DNA of 64,000 bases, taken from positions 41,596 through 105,595 of the forward strand of contig JAFOCI010000070.1 of assembly GCA_017381365.1 (NCBI GenBank), written 5' to 3'. Below the pieces are notes generated by a model. It searched no databases. It was not told where the DNA came from and saw only the letters and a list, made by a program, of their open reading frames with translations. Shown piece by piece: positions 41,742 to 50,430 of the stretch; the stretch's first letter is position 1, and each line of letters begins with the position of its first letter. The position numbers and the translations under genes are program-made. The DNA comes from Treponema sp. Its GTDB lineage: Bacteria; Spirochaetota; Spirochaetia; Treponematales; Treponemataceae.

Positions 41742-42353
41742 ATGTCAAAAAAAGCTGTTTCTATATATATGGCAGCAACTTGTGCAATATCAATAATAAC
41801 ACCAGGTAGATTTGTATGTGGAATTGTGGTTGCTGTTGAAATATGCCTTCTTATGCTTTTGGGAACTTTATTTAGAACATTGATAGAAGTATTAAAATTA
41901 AACAAAATGAAACAACCACTGATTTTAATTTTTGTTGTATATTTGACATCGTTCTATAAACGTTTTGTTATTTTGTTTATGCCAGAGCTGGGACTTCAAC
42001 TTGGTTTTATTATGTTTCTTCCAGCAATTTCTACATTTACAACAGTTTTCCTTATGGATGAAAAAAAACTATCTTTAATAAATGAATTGACAGACAATAT
42101 GCCTTGTTCTCTATTATTTTCATTGTATGTTCTGATTATTTCGTTTATCAGAGATTTTTTAGCTTTTGGAACTATAACTTTGCCAGGAACAAATGGTTTT
42201 TATGAATATATCATTTTTGATACAGAGACCGTTTCTGCTGCAAGTTTTCTGGCTACAATTCCAGGTGCTTTGATATTGTCTGCAATTTTGCTTTCTTTTT
42301 ATTTATTTATCGAAAAGAAATTTCATATAATTTTAAAGGCAGGAATTAAATAA
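41742..42353 (+). CDS. rnfE: RnfE-like membrane subunit
   Basis: 203 residues, six membrane helices, the fold of RnfE/NqrD. The first conserved Cys of the family (LGLCP) is kept as ATCAISIITP (Cys14), but the second (VNC in helix 4) appears as AIS, so the intramembrane [2Fe-2S] site formed with RnfA looks incomplete. A separate start with GGAGAATTAAGAA upstream; ends in a TAATG overlap with rnfA. Confidence 0.78.
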   Translation: MSKKAVSIYMAATCAISIITPGRFVCGIVVAVEICLLMLLGTLFRTLIEVLKLNKMKQPLILIFVVYLTSFYKRFVILFMPELGLQLGFIMFLPAISTFTTVFLMDEKKLSLINELTDNMPCSLLFSLYVLIISFIRDFLAFGTITLPGTNGFYEYIIFDTETVSAASFLATIPGALILSAILLSFYLFIEKKFHIILKAGIK

Positions 42354-42907
42354 TGATTTTCACTTCTATCTATTATATATTCTTTGCATCCTCGGTTATT
42401 TTATATGGAGCAGGTTTTAATAACCTTACCATTGTCTGTGATTCAATTCACGAATTAAAACTTTCTTTTGCAAAAGTCATGTTTTCCATATTAATAACAT
42501 GTATTCTTTCCTTTCAATTTATGCATTTTTTCCTGATTCCTTTAAGACTGGTGGAATTTTATCCACTTATCGCATTGATAATTTTCTTGATTATTTCAAC
42601 AATTCTGGAAACAGTTGTTCGTATAACCACAGGGAAAATTACTTCTGAATTTATTTTTTCGTACCTGCTGATTTTATTGGCATTGAATGAAAGCTTGAAT
42701 TTAACAGAAGTAATTATAATTTCAATTGGTGGCTTTATTTCTTTTGCTCTGTTGATTCCTGTAATTTATTCAATAAAAAAGAGAGTCAGCATTATCGGAA
42801 ATCAACAGCCACATGGAAATAAAAAAAGCATGGTTCTTATATCAATAGCAATAATTGTTATGATTTTAGCTGTTGGTAATGTTTCCTGGTTTTCTTTACG
42901 GGGATAA
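42353..42907 (+). CDS. rnfA: RnfA-like membrane subunit without the conserved cysteines
   Basis: 184 residues, six membrane helices, matching RnfA/NqrE in size and place. The family motif GICPFLGVS is replaced by GAGFNNLTIV, and the TTNC motif in the fourth helix is missing too. Thus neither of the two Cys ligands of the membrane [2Fe-2S] cluster is present. A C-terminal extension with one extra helix (MVLISIAIIVMILAVGNVSW) is unusual. Confidence 0.72.
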   Translation: MIFTSIYYIFFASSVILYGAGFNNLTIVCDSIHELKLSFAKVMFSILITCILSFQFMHFFLIPLRLVEFYPLIALIIFLIISTILETVVRITTGKITSEFIFSYLLILLALNESLNLTEVIIISIGGFISFALLIPVIYSIKKRVSIIGNQQPHGNKKSMVLISIAIIVMILAVGNVSWFSLRG

Positions 42908-42910
42908 GTT

Positions 42911-43462
42911 ATGGTTTTAACGATATTGTTTTTTGTACTAATACTAATTGTTTTATCTCTTTTGTTATTTTTTCTTTTTTACGTTTTTGTACCAGCTATT
43001 GAACAACAAACAAAAATAACAGACAACATAATGCTTTCACATTTTGAGCATGTTTTTGAAAAACTTGAAAATCGAAATCAGTATTCTTTGATAGAAAAAC
43101 GTGCATATATATCAGCAAATTCTGATGCAGTGCATCCTTTAATGAATAATTATTCTGCATTTGAACATAAGTCATGTAAAGTTATTCATGAAATTGGAAA
43201 AGAATTAGATAATTTTTCATCTTTTTGTGTTGGAAAAGGCGACTGTATTCATGTATGTCCACAGGAAGCAATTGAAATAAAAAATAAAACTGCTGTAATT
43301 ACAGAATTGTGTAATGGCTGTGGAAAATGCTTGAATTATTGTCCTCAGGATATTATAAAAATGATAGATATAAAATCAGAAAACAAAAATGATTTTTCAT
43401 GGCCATTAAAAAAAGGCTATGAATTCTGGAAAATTTGTTATAAAATTATTCACCGAAAATAA
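42911..43462 (+). CDS. rnfB: RnfB-like ferredoxin subunit, reduced
   Basis: 183 residues: an N-terminal membrane helix, a linker, then a ferredoxin domain. The first cluster motif reads CVGKGDCIHVCP, with Lys in place of the second Cys; the second motif CNGCGKCLNYCP is complete. The extra N-terminal Fe-S domain (CxxCGYxxC) and the additional ferredoxin repeats of canonical RnfB are missing. The first site could hold at best a [3Fe-4S] or non-standard cluster. The stop is followed at once by the GH57-like start. Confidence 0.75.
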   Translation: MVLTILFFVLILIVLSLLLFFLFYVFVPAIEQQTKITDNIMLSHFEHVFEKLENRNQYSLIEKRAYISANSDAVHPLMNNYSAFEHKSCKVIHEIGKELDNFSSFCVGKGDCIHVCPQEAIEIKNKTAVITELCNGCGKCLNYCPQDIIKMIDIKSENKNDFSWPLKKGYEFWKICYKIIHRK

Positions 43463-45454
43463 ATGGATTGCATAAATTTCTGTTTTACATTGAAATCTTC
43501 TCATTTAAGTCCTTTGCACGATGAAATCTTTGAAAAAGATTATGAAACAGTGTATAAGCCTGTAATAAAATTTTTATGTGCACATCCTGATTTTAAAATT
43601 GCATTATCTTTTAATGGAGTTCAGCTTGATTTTTTTCAGAGAAAATATCCTGAATTCATAGATATTTTACGTCAGTTAATTGCTAAAAAACAGCTGGAAA
43701 TTCTTGGCGGCGGGTATTACGACCCTGTTTTTCCATTACTTTTGCCGGTTGATAGAGCTGGTCAGATTGAAAAACTTACATCAAAAATTCGCAGCACAAC
43801 AGGAAAAAGACCTAGAGGAATTTCAGTTTGCGGAAGTATTTGGGATTATTCTTTAATTTCCAGTTTTAATACATGTGGAATGGATTATGTTCTTCTTGAT
43901 GAATCTTTAATTCCTTCTGATAAATTAAAATTTGTTTCTCTTTTTATGACAGATAAAGGAAAATCAATTCATATTCTTCCATTGTTTAAGTCTTTAAAAC
44001 CTCTTGCGAATAATGATGTTGATTTTTTTATTGACACAATAAAAAAGTCTGTTGGAAAAGCATCTAAATATAACTATTTGCAGTCAGATAATAAAAATAG
44101 GATTGTAACTTTTGAATTTAATCATGAAGAATTAAAGGATTTGTTAAAGTCAGGCTGGTTGAGTAATTTTTGCAACAAAGTTAGCAGCATGAAGGATTCC
44201 ATTTGTTTTTCAACTCCTTCTGCTGCATTAAAGAATTGCGATGTTAGTATTCCTGCGTACATTTATAGCGGAATGAGTGGGGATATTGCCCAGTGGGGAA
44301 TAAAACCATATGAATCTGTAAAACTGGATAAACGCTATCCCATTACAATATATGATTTGTTTCAAATTTATCCTCAAAGCAAGGCTTTATATGACAGAAT
44401 GTTTTACGTCAGTATGCTGATTCATCAAAGTCATGGTGATAAAATCAGAAAAAATACTGCACGAGAAAAACTTTGGGAAGCCCAGAATGGAGACGGGTTT
44501 ATTTGTACTTCTAAAGGCGCTTTTGTAAGCTCAACATATAGACAGCAGGCTTATAAAAAACTGACAGAAGCAGAAAAAATTTTACGCGAATGTGAACCAT
44601 TTAAAGAATCTATAACCTCATTTGATTATACAGGTGATGGAATTAAAGATTATGTATGCAGAATGCAACGTTTTTTTGCAGTTATATCAAGAAAGGGTGG
44701 TTCCTTAAGAGAACTAGATGTTTTTGGAAATTCAGGAAATTTTGCAGATAATCTTAACAGTGTAAAAGAATTTGAAGGATATAATGATGATTATGAAAGA
44801 GGTCTGTTCATAGATCATCTTTATGATCATAAAGAGTTTGAATCATATCTTGAAAATACTCCTGTTGGAAGCGGTATTTTTTCAAAATATGTCTATAATG
44901 AAACAAAATTCAGCAATTCCAAAAAAGAGATTATACTGGAATCGTCTGCATTATACAAAAACCGTCAGAAAGTAAATTTAATTAAACGATTTATACTTAA
45001 TTCCAATGGGATTACTGTGCAATACATTTTAAAAAATGAAAGTTCTGAAGTATTAAATGCAAAGTTTGCGGTTGAATCGAATTTTGCTCAGACTAATTTT
45101 AATGAAAAAGATTTTGAAGCCTTTAAGCTTCAGATTTTATCTGATTCCAGAAAACAGGAAATCGACACAAAAACTTCAAGTAAAGAGCTTAATGAATCTG
45201 GAAAATTATCTGATGTAGAAGGTATTTGGGTAACAGATCAGGATAATAAGATTACGTTTGTATTCGAACCAAATGAATCATGTGGTTTATCCTTCGTTCC
45301 TATTGTATTTAGCCGTCCCGAATATACTTCTGGAGAACTTATTCCTGCTTGTATGACATTTGCAAACACTCTTTTCTGGGATATTGAACTTGCACCTGGA
45401 ATGGAAATGGAAAAAACTATAAATTTTAGTATTTTTAATCAGCATAGAAAATAA
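43463..45454 (+). CDS. GH57-like glycan-processing protein, probably catalytically impaired
   Basis: 663 residues, the length and domain order of GH57 4-alpha-glucanotransferases: an N-terminal (beta/alpha)7 barrel (about 1-300), a helical middle and a C-terminal beta-sandwich (about 380-663). GGGYYDPVFPLLLP (about 82-95) matches the family GGxYEPI motif. The nucleophile motif TERVWxPE appears as CGSIWDYS (about 123-130), with Gly for the catalytic Glu, and the acid/base region DDGEKFGVW reads EFNHEELKDL (about 218-227) without the Asp. It starts directly after the rnfB stop. It may be a glycan-binding or regulatory relative; activity cannot be excluded by eye. Confidence 0.7.
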   Translation: MDCINFCFTLKSSHLSPLHDEIFEKDYETVYKPVIKFLCAHPDFKIALSFNGVQLDFFQRKYPEFIDILRQLIAKKQLEILGGGYYDPVFPLLLPVDRAGQIEKLTSKIRSTTGKRPRGISVCGSIWDYSLISSFNTCGMDYVLLDESLIPSDKLKFVSLFMTDKGKSIHILPLFKSLKPLANNDVDFFIDTIKKSVGKASKYNYLQSDNKNRIVTFEFNHEELKDLLKSGWLSNFCNKVSSMKDSICFSTPSAALKNCDVSIPAYIYSGMSGDIAQWGIKPYESVKLDKRYPITIYDLFQIYPQSKALYDRMFYVSMLIHQSHGDKIRKNTAREKLWEAQNGDGFICTSKGAFVSSTYRQQAYKKLTEAEKILRECEPFKESITSFDYTGDGIKDYVCRMQRFFAVISRKGGSLRELDVFGNSGNFADNLNSVKEFEGYNDDYERGLFIDHLYDHKEFESYLENTPVGSGIFSKYVYNETKFSNSKKEIILESSALYKNRQKVNLIKRFILNSNGITVQYILKNESSEVLNAKFAVESNFAQTNFNEKDFEAFKLQILSDSRKQEIDTKTSSKELNESGKLSDVEGIWVTDQDNKITFVFEPNESCGLSFVPIVFSRPEYTSGELIPACMTFANTLFWDIELAPGMEMEKTINFSIFNQHRK

Positions 45455-45473
45455 AAAAAATGAAAAGAAACAG

Positions 45474-45502
45474 TTGACAAGTACAATATGGTATAATAGA
45501 AT
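45474..45502 (+). promoter_or_regulatory. Promoter of the TRL-like lipoprotein
   Basis: TTGACA at 45474-45479 and TAGAAT at 45497-45502 are 17 bp apart. A perfect TATAAT also occurs at 45492 but at too short a spacing (12 bp). Followed by a strong CGGAGG ribosome binding site at about 45522. Confidence 0.65.
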
Positions 45503-45534
45503 AAAAATACAAAAAAATAAACGGAGGATTTACT

Positions 45535-45831
45535 GTGAAAAAGGTAATCGTTTCTACATTGGCAGCTGCTGTATTGGCACTTGCTGCAACATCATGTGTT
45601 ACAACAGTTCCATATTCTGTTACATCAAACACAATCGGATCAAAAGTAGGAGAAGCTACAACAACTTACTTGTTCGGTGCTCTTCCACTTCCATTTGATC
45701 AGGGTGAAAATGGTGGTATCGCTGCAGCTGCTAAAGCTGGTGAAATCACAAAAGTTGCTACAGTTGATGTAAAAACTTTCAACTTGCTTAACCTTATCGT
45801 TAAGAAGACAATCGTTGTAACTGGTGAGTAA
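45535..45831 (+). CDS. TRL-like small lipoprotein
   Basis: 98 residues starting with GTG after GGAGGATTTACT. Lipobox ATSC (Cys at about residue 21). The mature part, SNTIGSKVGEATTTYLFGALPL followed by GGIAAAAKAGEITKVATVD, matches the TRL-like family of small periplasmic/outer-membrane lipoproteins. Strong promoter, strong ribosome binding site and terminator suggest high, monocistronic expression, in the manner of an abundant envelope lipoprotein. Function unknown. Confidence 0.85.
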   Translation: MKKVIVSTLAAAVLALAATSCVTTVPYSVTSNTIGSKVGEATTTYLFGALPLPFDQGENGGIAAAAKAGEITKVATVDVKTFNLLNLIVKKTIVVTGE

Positions 45832-45854
45832 TTTGTAGAATTATTTATTAGTGA

Positions 45855-45895
45855 AGAGTAGGTAGTTTCGGCTTCCTGCTCTTTATTTTTTTTAA
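45855..45895 (+). terminator. Terminator after the TRL-like lipoprotein
   Basis: AAGAGTAGG (45855-45863) pairs with CCTGCTCTT (45876-45884) with one G-U pair. A T-rich run follows. Confidence 0.8.
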
Positions 45896-45911
45896 AGGAC
45901 TAAATATAAAT

Positions 45912-46439
45912 ATGAAAAAATATATTTCTTTAATTTTTTCTTGCTTTATGTTACTAATGCTTGTTTCTTGTGCTGAAAATCCTGCATTTGATATAAAAGG
46001 TACCTGGACTTCTGATGTTAAATTAAAAAGCGAGATGACTTCAAAAGATGATCCTTTTGTTACCGTTGCATATATATATACAAGTCAGAAAAATGAATTT
46101 ATCTTTAATGAAGATGGAACATATCCAAGAAGTGTAGTTCAAAATACTGATAAGGTAGAATCCCTTATAGATGAATTTGATGAAAAAGAACTTTTTGATT
46201 TGTATAGTAAAAGCAATTCTTCTGTAGTTCTTAAGGGTGAATATTCGTTAAAGGGAAAAAAACTTAGTCTAAAGACTGTTACAATTTCATTTGGTGAAGA
46301 AGAAATACCATATTCTGAATATTACAGGGATGTTCCGGCTTTGGGACCAGTTGAAGTAAAAATCCCTGTAGAGCTGGATTCTGAAAATAAGCTGAATATT
46401 CAGGGAATTAAATTTTCTAAAATTGACTTAGATTTATAA
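45912..46439 (+). CDS. Lipoprotein of unknown function
   Basis: 175 residues with a lipoprotein signal peptide (lipobox LVSC, Cys at about residue 20). The mature part begins IKGTWTSDVKL and alternates short strands (NEFIFNEDGTYPRS; LKGEYSLKGKKLSLKT), a pattern seen in small lipocalin-like bacterial lipoproteins. No enzymatic motif. It follows the terminator of the TRL-like gene, so it is either expressed from its own promoter or by read-through; a MITE-like repeat follows it. Confidence 0.75.
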   Translation: MKKYISLIFSCFMLLMLVSCAENPAFDIKGTWTSDVKLKSEMTSKDDPFVTVAYIYTSQKNEFIFNEDGTYPRSVVQNTDKVESLIDEFDEKELFDLYSKSNSSVVLKGEYSLKGKKLSLKTVTISFGEEEIPYSEYYRDVPALGPVEVKIPVELDSENKLNIQGIKFSKIDLDL

Positions 46440-46453
46440 AATAAAATTATATA

Positions 46454-46617
46454 GAGGCTGTCCAATAAGTTTGCATTACGGTGGTTGAGTTTATCGAAAC
46501 CACCACATTTAGTGTAGCAGTCATTTCGACGAGTGGTTCCTGAGCCCTTCGACAGGCTCAGGAATCACCTGTCGAAGGGTTCAATGAGCGCTACACTCAT
46601 TACTTTTGGGACAGCCC
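46454..46617. mobile_element. MITE-like palindromic element
   Basis: About 164 bp with terminal inverted repeats GAGGCTGTCC (46454-46463) and GGGACAGCCCC (46608-46618). Inside are nested palindromes: GGTGGTT...AACCACC near 46480-46505, TCCTGAGCC-CTTCGACA-GGCTCAGGA near 46538-46563, and AGTGTAGC/GCTACACT (46511-46518 and 46590-46597). No coding capacity. Ends of the GGGGCTGTCCC type are known from several IS families, so it is probably a non-autonomous derivative. Its right end plus a T-run (46618-46625) can also terminate transcription before metG. Confidence 0.65.
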
Positions 46618-46630
46618 CTTTTTTTCTTAT

Positions 46631-46659
46631 TTGACCATAACTCATAAAAAAATTATAAT
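46631..46659 (+). promoter_or_regulatory. Promoter of metG (predicted leaderless)
   Basis: TTGACC at 46631-46636 and TATAAT at 46654-46659 are 17 bp apart. The ATG is at 46668, 9 bp past the -10 box, where transcription itself should start. There is no Shine-Dalgarno sequence in between. Confidence 0.7.
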
Positions 46660-46667
46660 AAAACATT

Positions 46668-48995
46668 ATGAATAGAAGACTTATTACATCCGCTTTACCT
46701 TACGTTAATAATATTCCACATCTTGGAAATTTGATTCAGATGCTTTCTGGTGATGTTTTTGCACGTTTCTGCAGAAGCCGCGGTTACGATACACTTTATA
46801 TCTGTGGTACTGATGAATACGGTACTGCAACAGAAACAAAAGCCATTGAAGTTAATAAAACTCCCCGCGAACTTTGCGATTATTACTATGGCGAACATAC
46901 AAAGATTTACGACTGGTTCCATATCAAGTTTGATAAATTCGGTCGTACTTCAAATGAAGAATGTACAGAAATTACACAGGCGTTGTTCAATGACCTGGAT
47001 AAAAACGGATACATCAAAGAACACACAAATAAACAGCTTTTCTGTCCTCATTGTAATATGTTCCTTGCAGACCGTTATGTTCATGGAACTTGTCCAAAGT
47101 GCGGTTCTGAAAAAGCCAGAGGTGACCAGTGTGACGACTGTGGCTCTTTGCTTGATCCAACTGAATTAAAAGAACCAAAATGTGCAACTTGTGGCAGTAC
47201 CCCAGAAGTAAGGGAAACAAAACACCTTTACATTGATTTGCCTTCAATTTCAAAGAAACTGGACGGCTGGATGAATGAAGTAAGCGTAAAGGGAAAATGG
47301 TCAGATAATGCCATAAACATTACAAAAGCATGGATCCGTGACGGTCTGAACGAACGTGCCATTACCCGCGATCTTAAATGGGGTATTCCTGTTCCAAAAG
47401 CCGGTTATGAAGACAAGGTTTTCTATGTTTGGTTTAATGCTCCAATCGGATATATGTCAATTACAAAACAGCTTGCAAATGAACTTGTAAAAGCCGGCAA
47501 GCAGAGTTTTGACTGGAAAAGCTGGTGGCTTCCTGAAGAAAGTGAAGAAGGCAAGTCTAAGGCTGCTGTTGATTTGTTCCAGTTCATTGGAAAGGACAAC
47601 ATTCCGTTCCACACTGTAATTTTCCCATGTACTTTGCTTGGTTCCAGTCACAACTGGACAAAGCTTTATCACATGAGTTCTACTGAATATTTGAACTATG
47701 AAAGCGGTAAATTTTCCAAGAGCCGCGGAGTAGGCGTTTTCGGAACAGATGCAATTGAAACAGGAATCAAAGCTGACGCATGGCGTTTCTATATCTTCTA
47801 CAATCGCCCGGAAAAGCAGGACTATCAGTTTACATGGAAGGAATTCCGTGAAAAGTACAACGGGGAACTTCTTGGAAATCTTGGAAACCTTGTAAACAGA
47901 ACATTACTTTTTGTAAACAAATATTACGAAGGTATTATTCCTGATGCTCCTGTTGATGAAGAGCTTTGGGCAAAGGTTCGTGAACTTGAAGCAAAAATCA
48001 CAGAAAATCTTGAATGGGCAAATCTTCGAGATGCATTCCATCAGATTTTTGAAATTTCTGATATTGCAAACAAAGCTTTCCAGGATGGCGAACCTTGGAA
48101 GACTCGCAGCGAAAATCCAGAAGCAGCTGCAAAGCTTATTCATAACCTTTGTTATGTAATCAAAGATCTTATGATTATGGCTCATCCATTTATTCCACAG
48201 TTTGCGGAAACAATTCTTTCTTACCTTGGAAAGCAGATTTCTGAACCTTGTTTTGGAGAAGAACCTGTTGCAGGCGGATTGAACTGGTCCGATCTTGGAA
48301 AAACAGAAGGGCTTGATAAGGTTGGCGAAACAGCAGTTTTCTTTACACCTCTTGACCAGAAAACCGCAGACGCATTCCGCGAAAAATTCAGCGGAAGCCA
48401 GCAGGAACGCAAGGATAAATCAGAAGGCAAACAGAAAAAAGAAAAAAAACAGGAAAAAAAGAAAGAAGAACCTCAGGTTTTACCAGAATCTGAGCAGCCT
48501 GTACATTTTGCAAAGAACATTCAGCTTAAGGTTGCAAAGATTATAAAGGTTGAACGTAACCCTGAATCTGACAAGCTTTATGTTGAACATGTTGATGATG
48601 GCAGTGGAACAGATCGCGTAATCCAAAGTGGTTTGGTTCCATATCTTAAAGAAGAAGATTTGCTTGGAAAAACTGTAATTATTGCAGACAACCTGGCTCC
48701 AAGAAAAATGCGCGGAATTGAAAGTCGCGGTATGCTTCTTGCTGCTGACTACAAGGATGAAAACGGCAAGGATTGCGTTGAAATTCTTACAGCTCCCTGG
48801 GCAGCTCCTGGAACAAAAGTTGTTCTTGAAGGCGACGATGTTAATGCAGAAAAACCTGCAGAAATTCAGGCAGATACTTTCTTCCAGATTGAAATTAAGG
48901 TTATTGATAAAGCCGTTCAGATTGGCGGAAAGAATCTTGTTGTTGATGGAAAGCCTTTGTCAACTGAAAAAACTGTAAATGGACCTGTTTCATAA
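46668..48995 (+). CDS. metG: Methionyl-tRNA synthetase
   Basis: 775 residues. Class I synthetase: HIGH-like PHLGN (about 16-20), a four-Cys zinc knuckle pair (CPHCN...CPKCG and CDDCG...CATCG, about 126-188), and the KMSKS-like KFSKSRG (about 346-352). A lysine/glutamate-rich linker (about 585-610) leads to a C-terminal tRNA-binding (Trbp111/EMAP-like) domain (about 625-725, VAKIIKVERNPESDKLYV). The unusual double zinc motif is normal for the long MetRS type. Followed by the FemAB-like gene with a TAATG overlap. Confidence 0.97.
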   Translation: MNRRLITSALPYVNNIPHLGNLIQMLSGDVFARFCRSRGYDTLYICGTDEYGTATETKAIEVNKTPRELCDYYYGEHTKIYDWFHIKFDKFGRTSNEECTEITQALFNDLDKNGYIKEHTNKQLFCPHCNMFLADRYVHGTCPKCGSEKARGDQCDDCGSLLDPTELKEPKCATCGSTPEVRETKHLYIDLPSISKKLDGWMNEVSVKGKWSDNAINITKAWIRDGLNERAITRDLKWGIPVPKAGYEDKVFYVWFNAPIGYMSITKQLANELVKAGKQSFDWKSWWLPEESEEGKSKAAVDLFQFIGKDNIPFHTVIFPCTLLGSSHNWTKLYHMSSTEYLNYESGKFSKSRGVGVFGTDAIETGIKADAWRFYIFYNRPEKQDYQFTWKEFREKYNGELLGNLGNLVNRTLLFVNKYYEGIIPDAPVDEELWAKVRELEAKITENLEWANLRDAFHQIFEISDIANKAFQDGEPWKTRSENPEAAAKLIHNLCYVIKDLMIMAHPFIPQFAETILSYLGKQISEPCFGEEPVAGGLNWSDLGKTEGLDKVGETAVFFTPLDQKTADAFREKFSGSQQERKDKSEGKQKKEKKQEKKKEEPQVLPESEQPVHFAKNIQLKVAKIIKVERNPESDKLYVEHVDDGSGTDRVIQSGLVPYLKEEDLLGKTVIIADNLAPRKMRGIESRGMLLAADYKDENGKDCVEILTAPWAAPGTKVVLEGDDVNAEKPAEIQADTFFQIEIKVIDKAVQIGGKNLVVDGKPLSTEKTVNGPVS

Positions 48996-50155
48996 TGTAT
49001 AAGATTGAAATACAAGAAATTGCGGAAGTATCCAGTTCAAATTCCGGATACTTTCAGCAGACAAAATTCTGGTGTGAATTCAAGGAAAATCATGGATGGA
49101 GCTACAGAAAGTTCCGCATTTCTTGGATTCATATAGAAGCTGACTCAAAAGGAAATACACAGGCAAACGGAAGTAAGGAAGTTAGTGTTCTTATACGAAC
49201 TTTCGCAAAAGGATTTTTTTCTTTGGCTTATGTTCCTCTTTTTCCTTCTCTCCCTATTGATGGTGTAAACAGTCACGACCAGAATATTGAATTCACAAAT
49301 CTTATGGGCGAAATCGGCGTTGCGTTAAAGCCGTTTCTTCCAAAGAACACAATCTGCATTCGCTTTGATCCTGCTGTTGGTTTTGACAATACAGAGGATA
49401 GAGATATTTTCGTTCGTGGAACAAAGCTGGTTGCTTTTGCAGACCGTCTAAAATTAAAGAAAAGTGCCGTTGATATACAGCCACCAGATTCAACTCAGAT
49501 TGATTTAACACCTGCAGAAGATGAAATTCTTTCAAAAATGAAATCCAAGTGGCGTTATAATGTTAATCTTAGCGCTCGAAAAGGCGTTGAAATTATCCGC
49601 GTTACTGGTGAAAATGAAAAACTGTCTGAATATCTTGATATTTTCTATGATTTGTACAAAATTACAGCAGAACGAGACGGTATTGGACTTCATGCAAAAA
49701 GCTATTACGAAGATTTACTTAGAAAGTCTGCGGCAGAAATTGCAGCTGGAAAAGATGTTCCTGTAATAAGTCTTTATCTTGCAAAGCACGAAAATGACTT
49801 TCTTGGTGCAATTATTACGCTGTTCAGTAAAACAGAAAGCATTTATCTTTATGGATGCTCAGGCAATGTAAAACGCAACCTTATGCCAAATTTCCTTTTA
49901 CAGTGGACTGCAATGAAGGATGCAAAGGCTTACGGCAGTCAGTATTATGATATGTACGGAATGCCTCCTGCAGATGATGAAAATCACCCTATGCATGGCT
50001 TGTATCTTTTTAAGACTGGTTTTGGTGGAAATAATATTCACAGAATCGGAAGTTTTGATATTCCATTGAAATTTGTTTACAGATTTTATGACATAGCTGA
50101 ACGAGTCCGGGCATTCTGGCATAAAGTAATTCTAAAAAAAATCCGCGGGCGGTAA
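48995..50155 (+). CDS. FemAB/MurM-like peptidoglycan aminoacyltransferase
   Basis: 386 residues of the GNAT-type FemABX fold. N-terminal domain ends with FLPKNTICIRFDPAVGFD; the second acyltransferase domain has the typical basic KMKSKWRYNVNLSARKGVEI segment (about 178-195), GAIITLFSKTESIYLYGCSG and YYDMYGMPPADDENHPMHGLYLFKTGFGG near the C-terminus, a strong family signature. Relatives use aminoacyl-tRNA to add amino acids to the lipid II peptide. The adjacency to metG (1-nt overlap) is of interest because both handle aminoacyl-tRNA, but the amino acid is unknown. Confidence 0.88.
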   Translation: MYKIEIQEIAEVSSSNSGYFQQTKFWCEFKENHGWSYRKFRISWIHIEADSKGNTQANGSKEVSVLIRTFAKGFFSLAYVPLFPSLPIDGVNSHDQNIEFTNLMGEIGVALKPFLPKNTICIRFDPAVGFDNTEDRDIFVRGTKLVAFADRLKLKKSAVDIQPPDSTQIDLTPAEDEILSKMKSKWRYNVNLSARKGVEIIRVTGENEKLSEYLDIFYDLYKITAERDGIGLHAKSYYEDLLRKSAAEIAAGKDVPVISLYLAKHENDFLGAIITLFSKTESIYLYGCSGNVKRNLMPNFLLQWTAMKDAKAYGSQYYDMYGMPPADDENHPMHGLYLFKTGFGGNNIHRIGSFDIPLKFVYRFYDIAERVRAFWHKVILKKIRGR

Positions 50156-50158
50156 TCA

Positions 50159-50380
50159 GTGAAGACAGAAGATTTCCGCTTTTTAATTGACTGCAAAAAA
50201 GAATTTGAATTTGATTTTCGTGGAGTAAAGTATTCAATTACATATGGTTCAGATTCTAAAGGCGACTATATTGCTTTTGGTCGTCTTTTTCAGCCTAAAC
50301 GTTTTTATTCCTGGGGTGAACTTATGAATGAAGCTGAGGTTGAAAATTCCTATTTTCGTGAAGTTTTAGAAGATTTGTAA
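50159..50380 (+). CDS. Small hypothetical protein
   Basis: 73 residues from a GTG start 3 bp after the FemAB-like stop. Acidic, mixed alpha/beta pattern (FEFDFRGVKYSITYGSDSKG, then YSWGELMNEAEVENSYFREVL). No cysteines and no recognisable motif. Its position and tight spacing suggest it is a genuine last gene of the metG operon; a terminator follows at once. Confidence 0.6.
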   Translation: MKTEDFRFLIDCKKEFEFDFRGVKYSITYGSDSKGDYIAFGRLFQPKRFYSWGELMNEAEVENSYFREVLEDL

Positions 50381-50383
50381 AAA

Positions 50384-50426
50384 AATGACTGACCTTTGAA
50401 GCTTAGTTTTCTGGTCAGCCATTTTT
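50384..50426. terminator. Bidirectional terminator between the metG operon and the purF-like gene
   Basis: AATGACTGACC (50384-50394) pairs with GGTCAGCCATT (50413-50423) apart from one A-C mismatch. It is flanked by A- and T-runs, between convergent genes. Confidence 0.8.
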
Positions 50427-50430
50427 ATTT

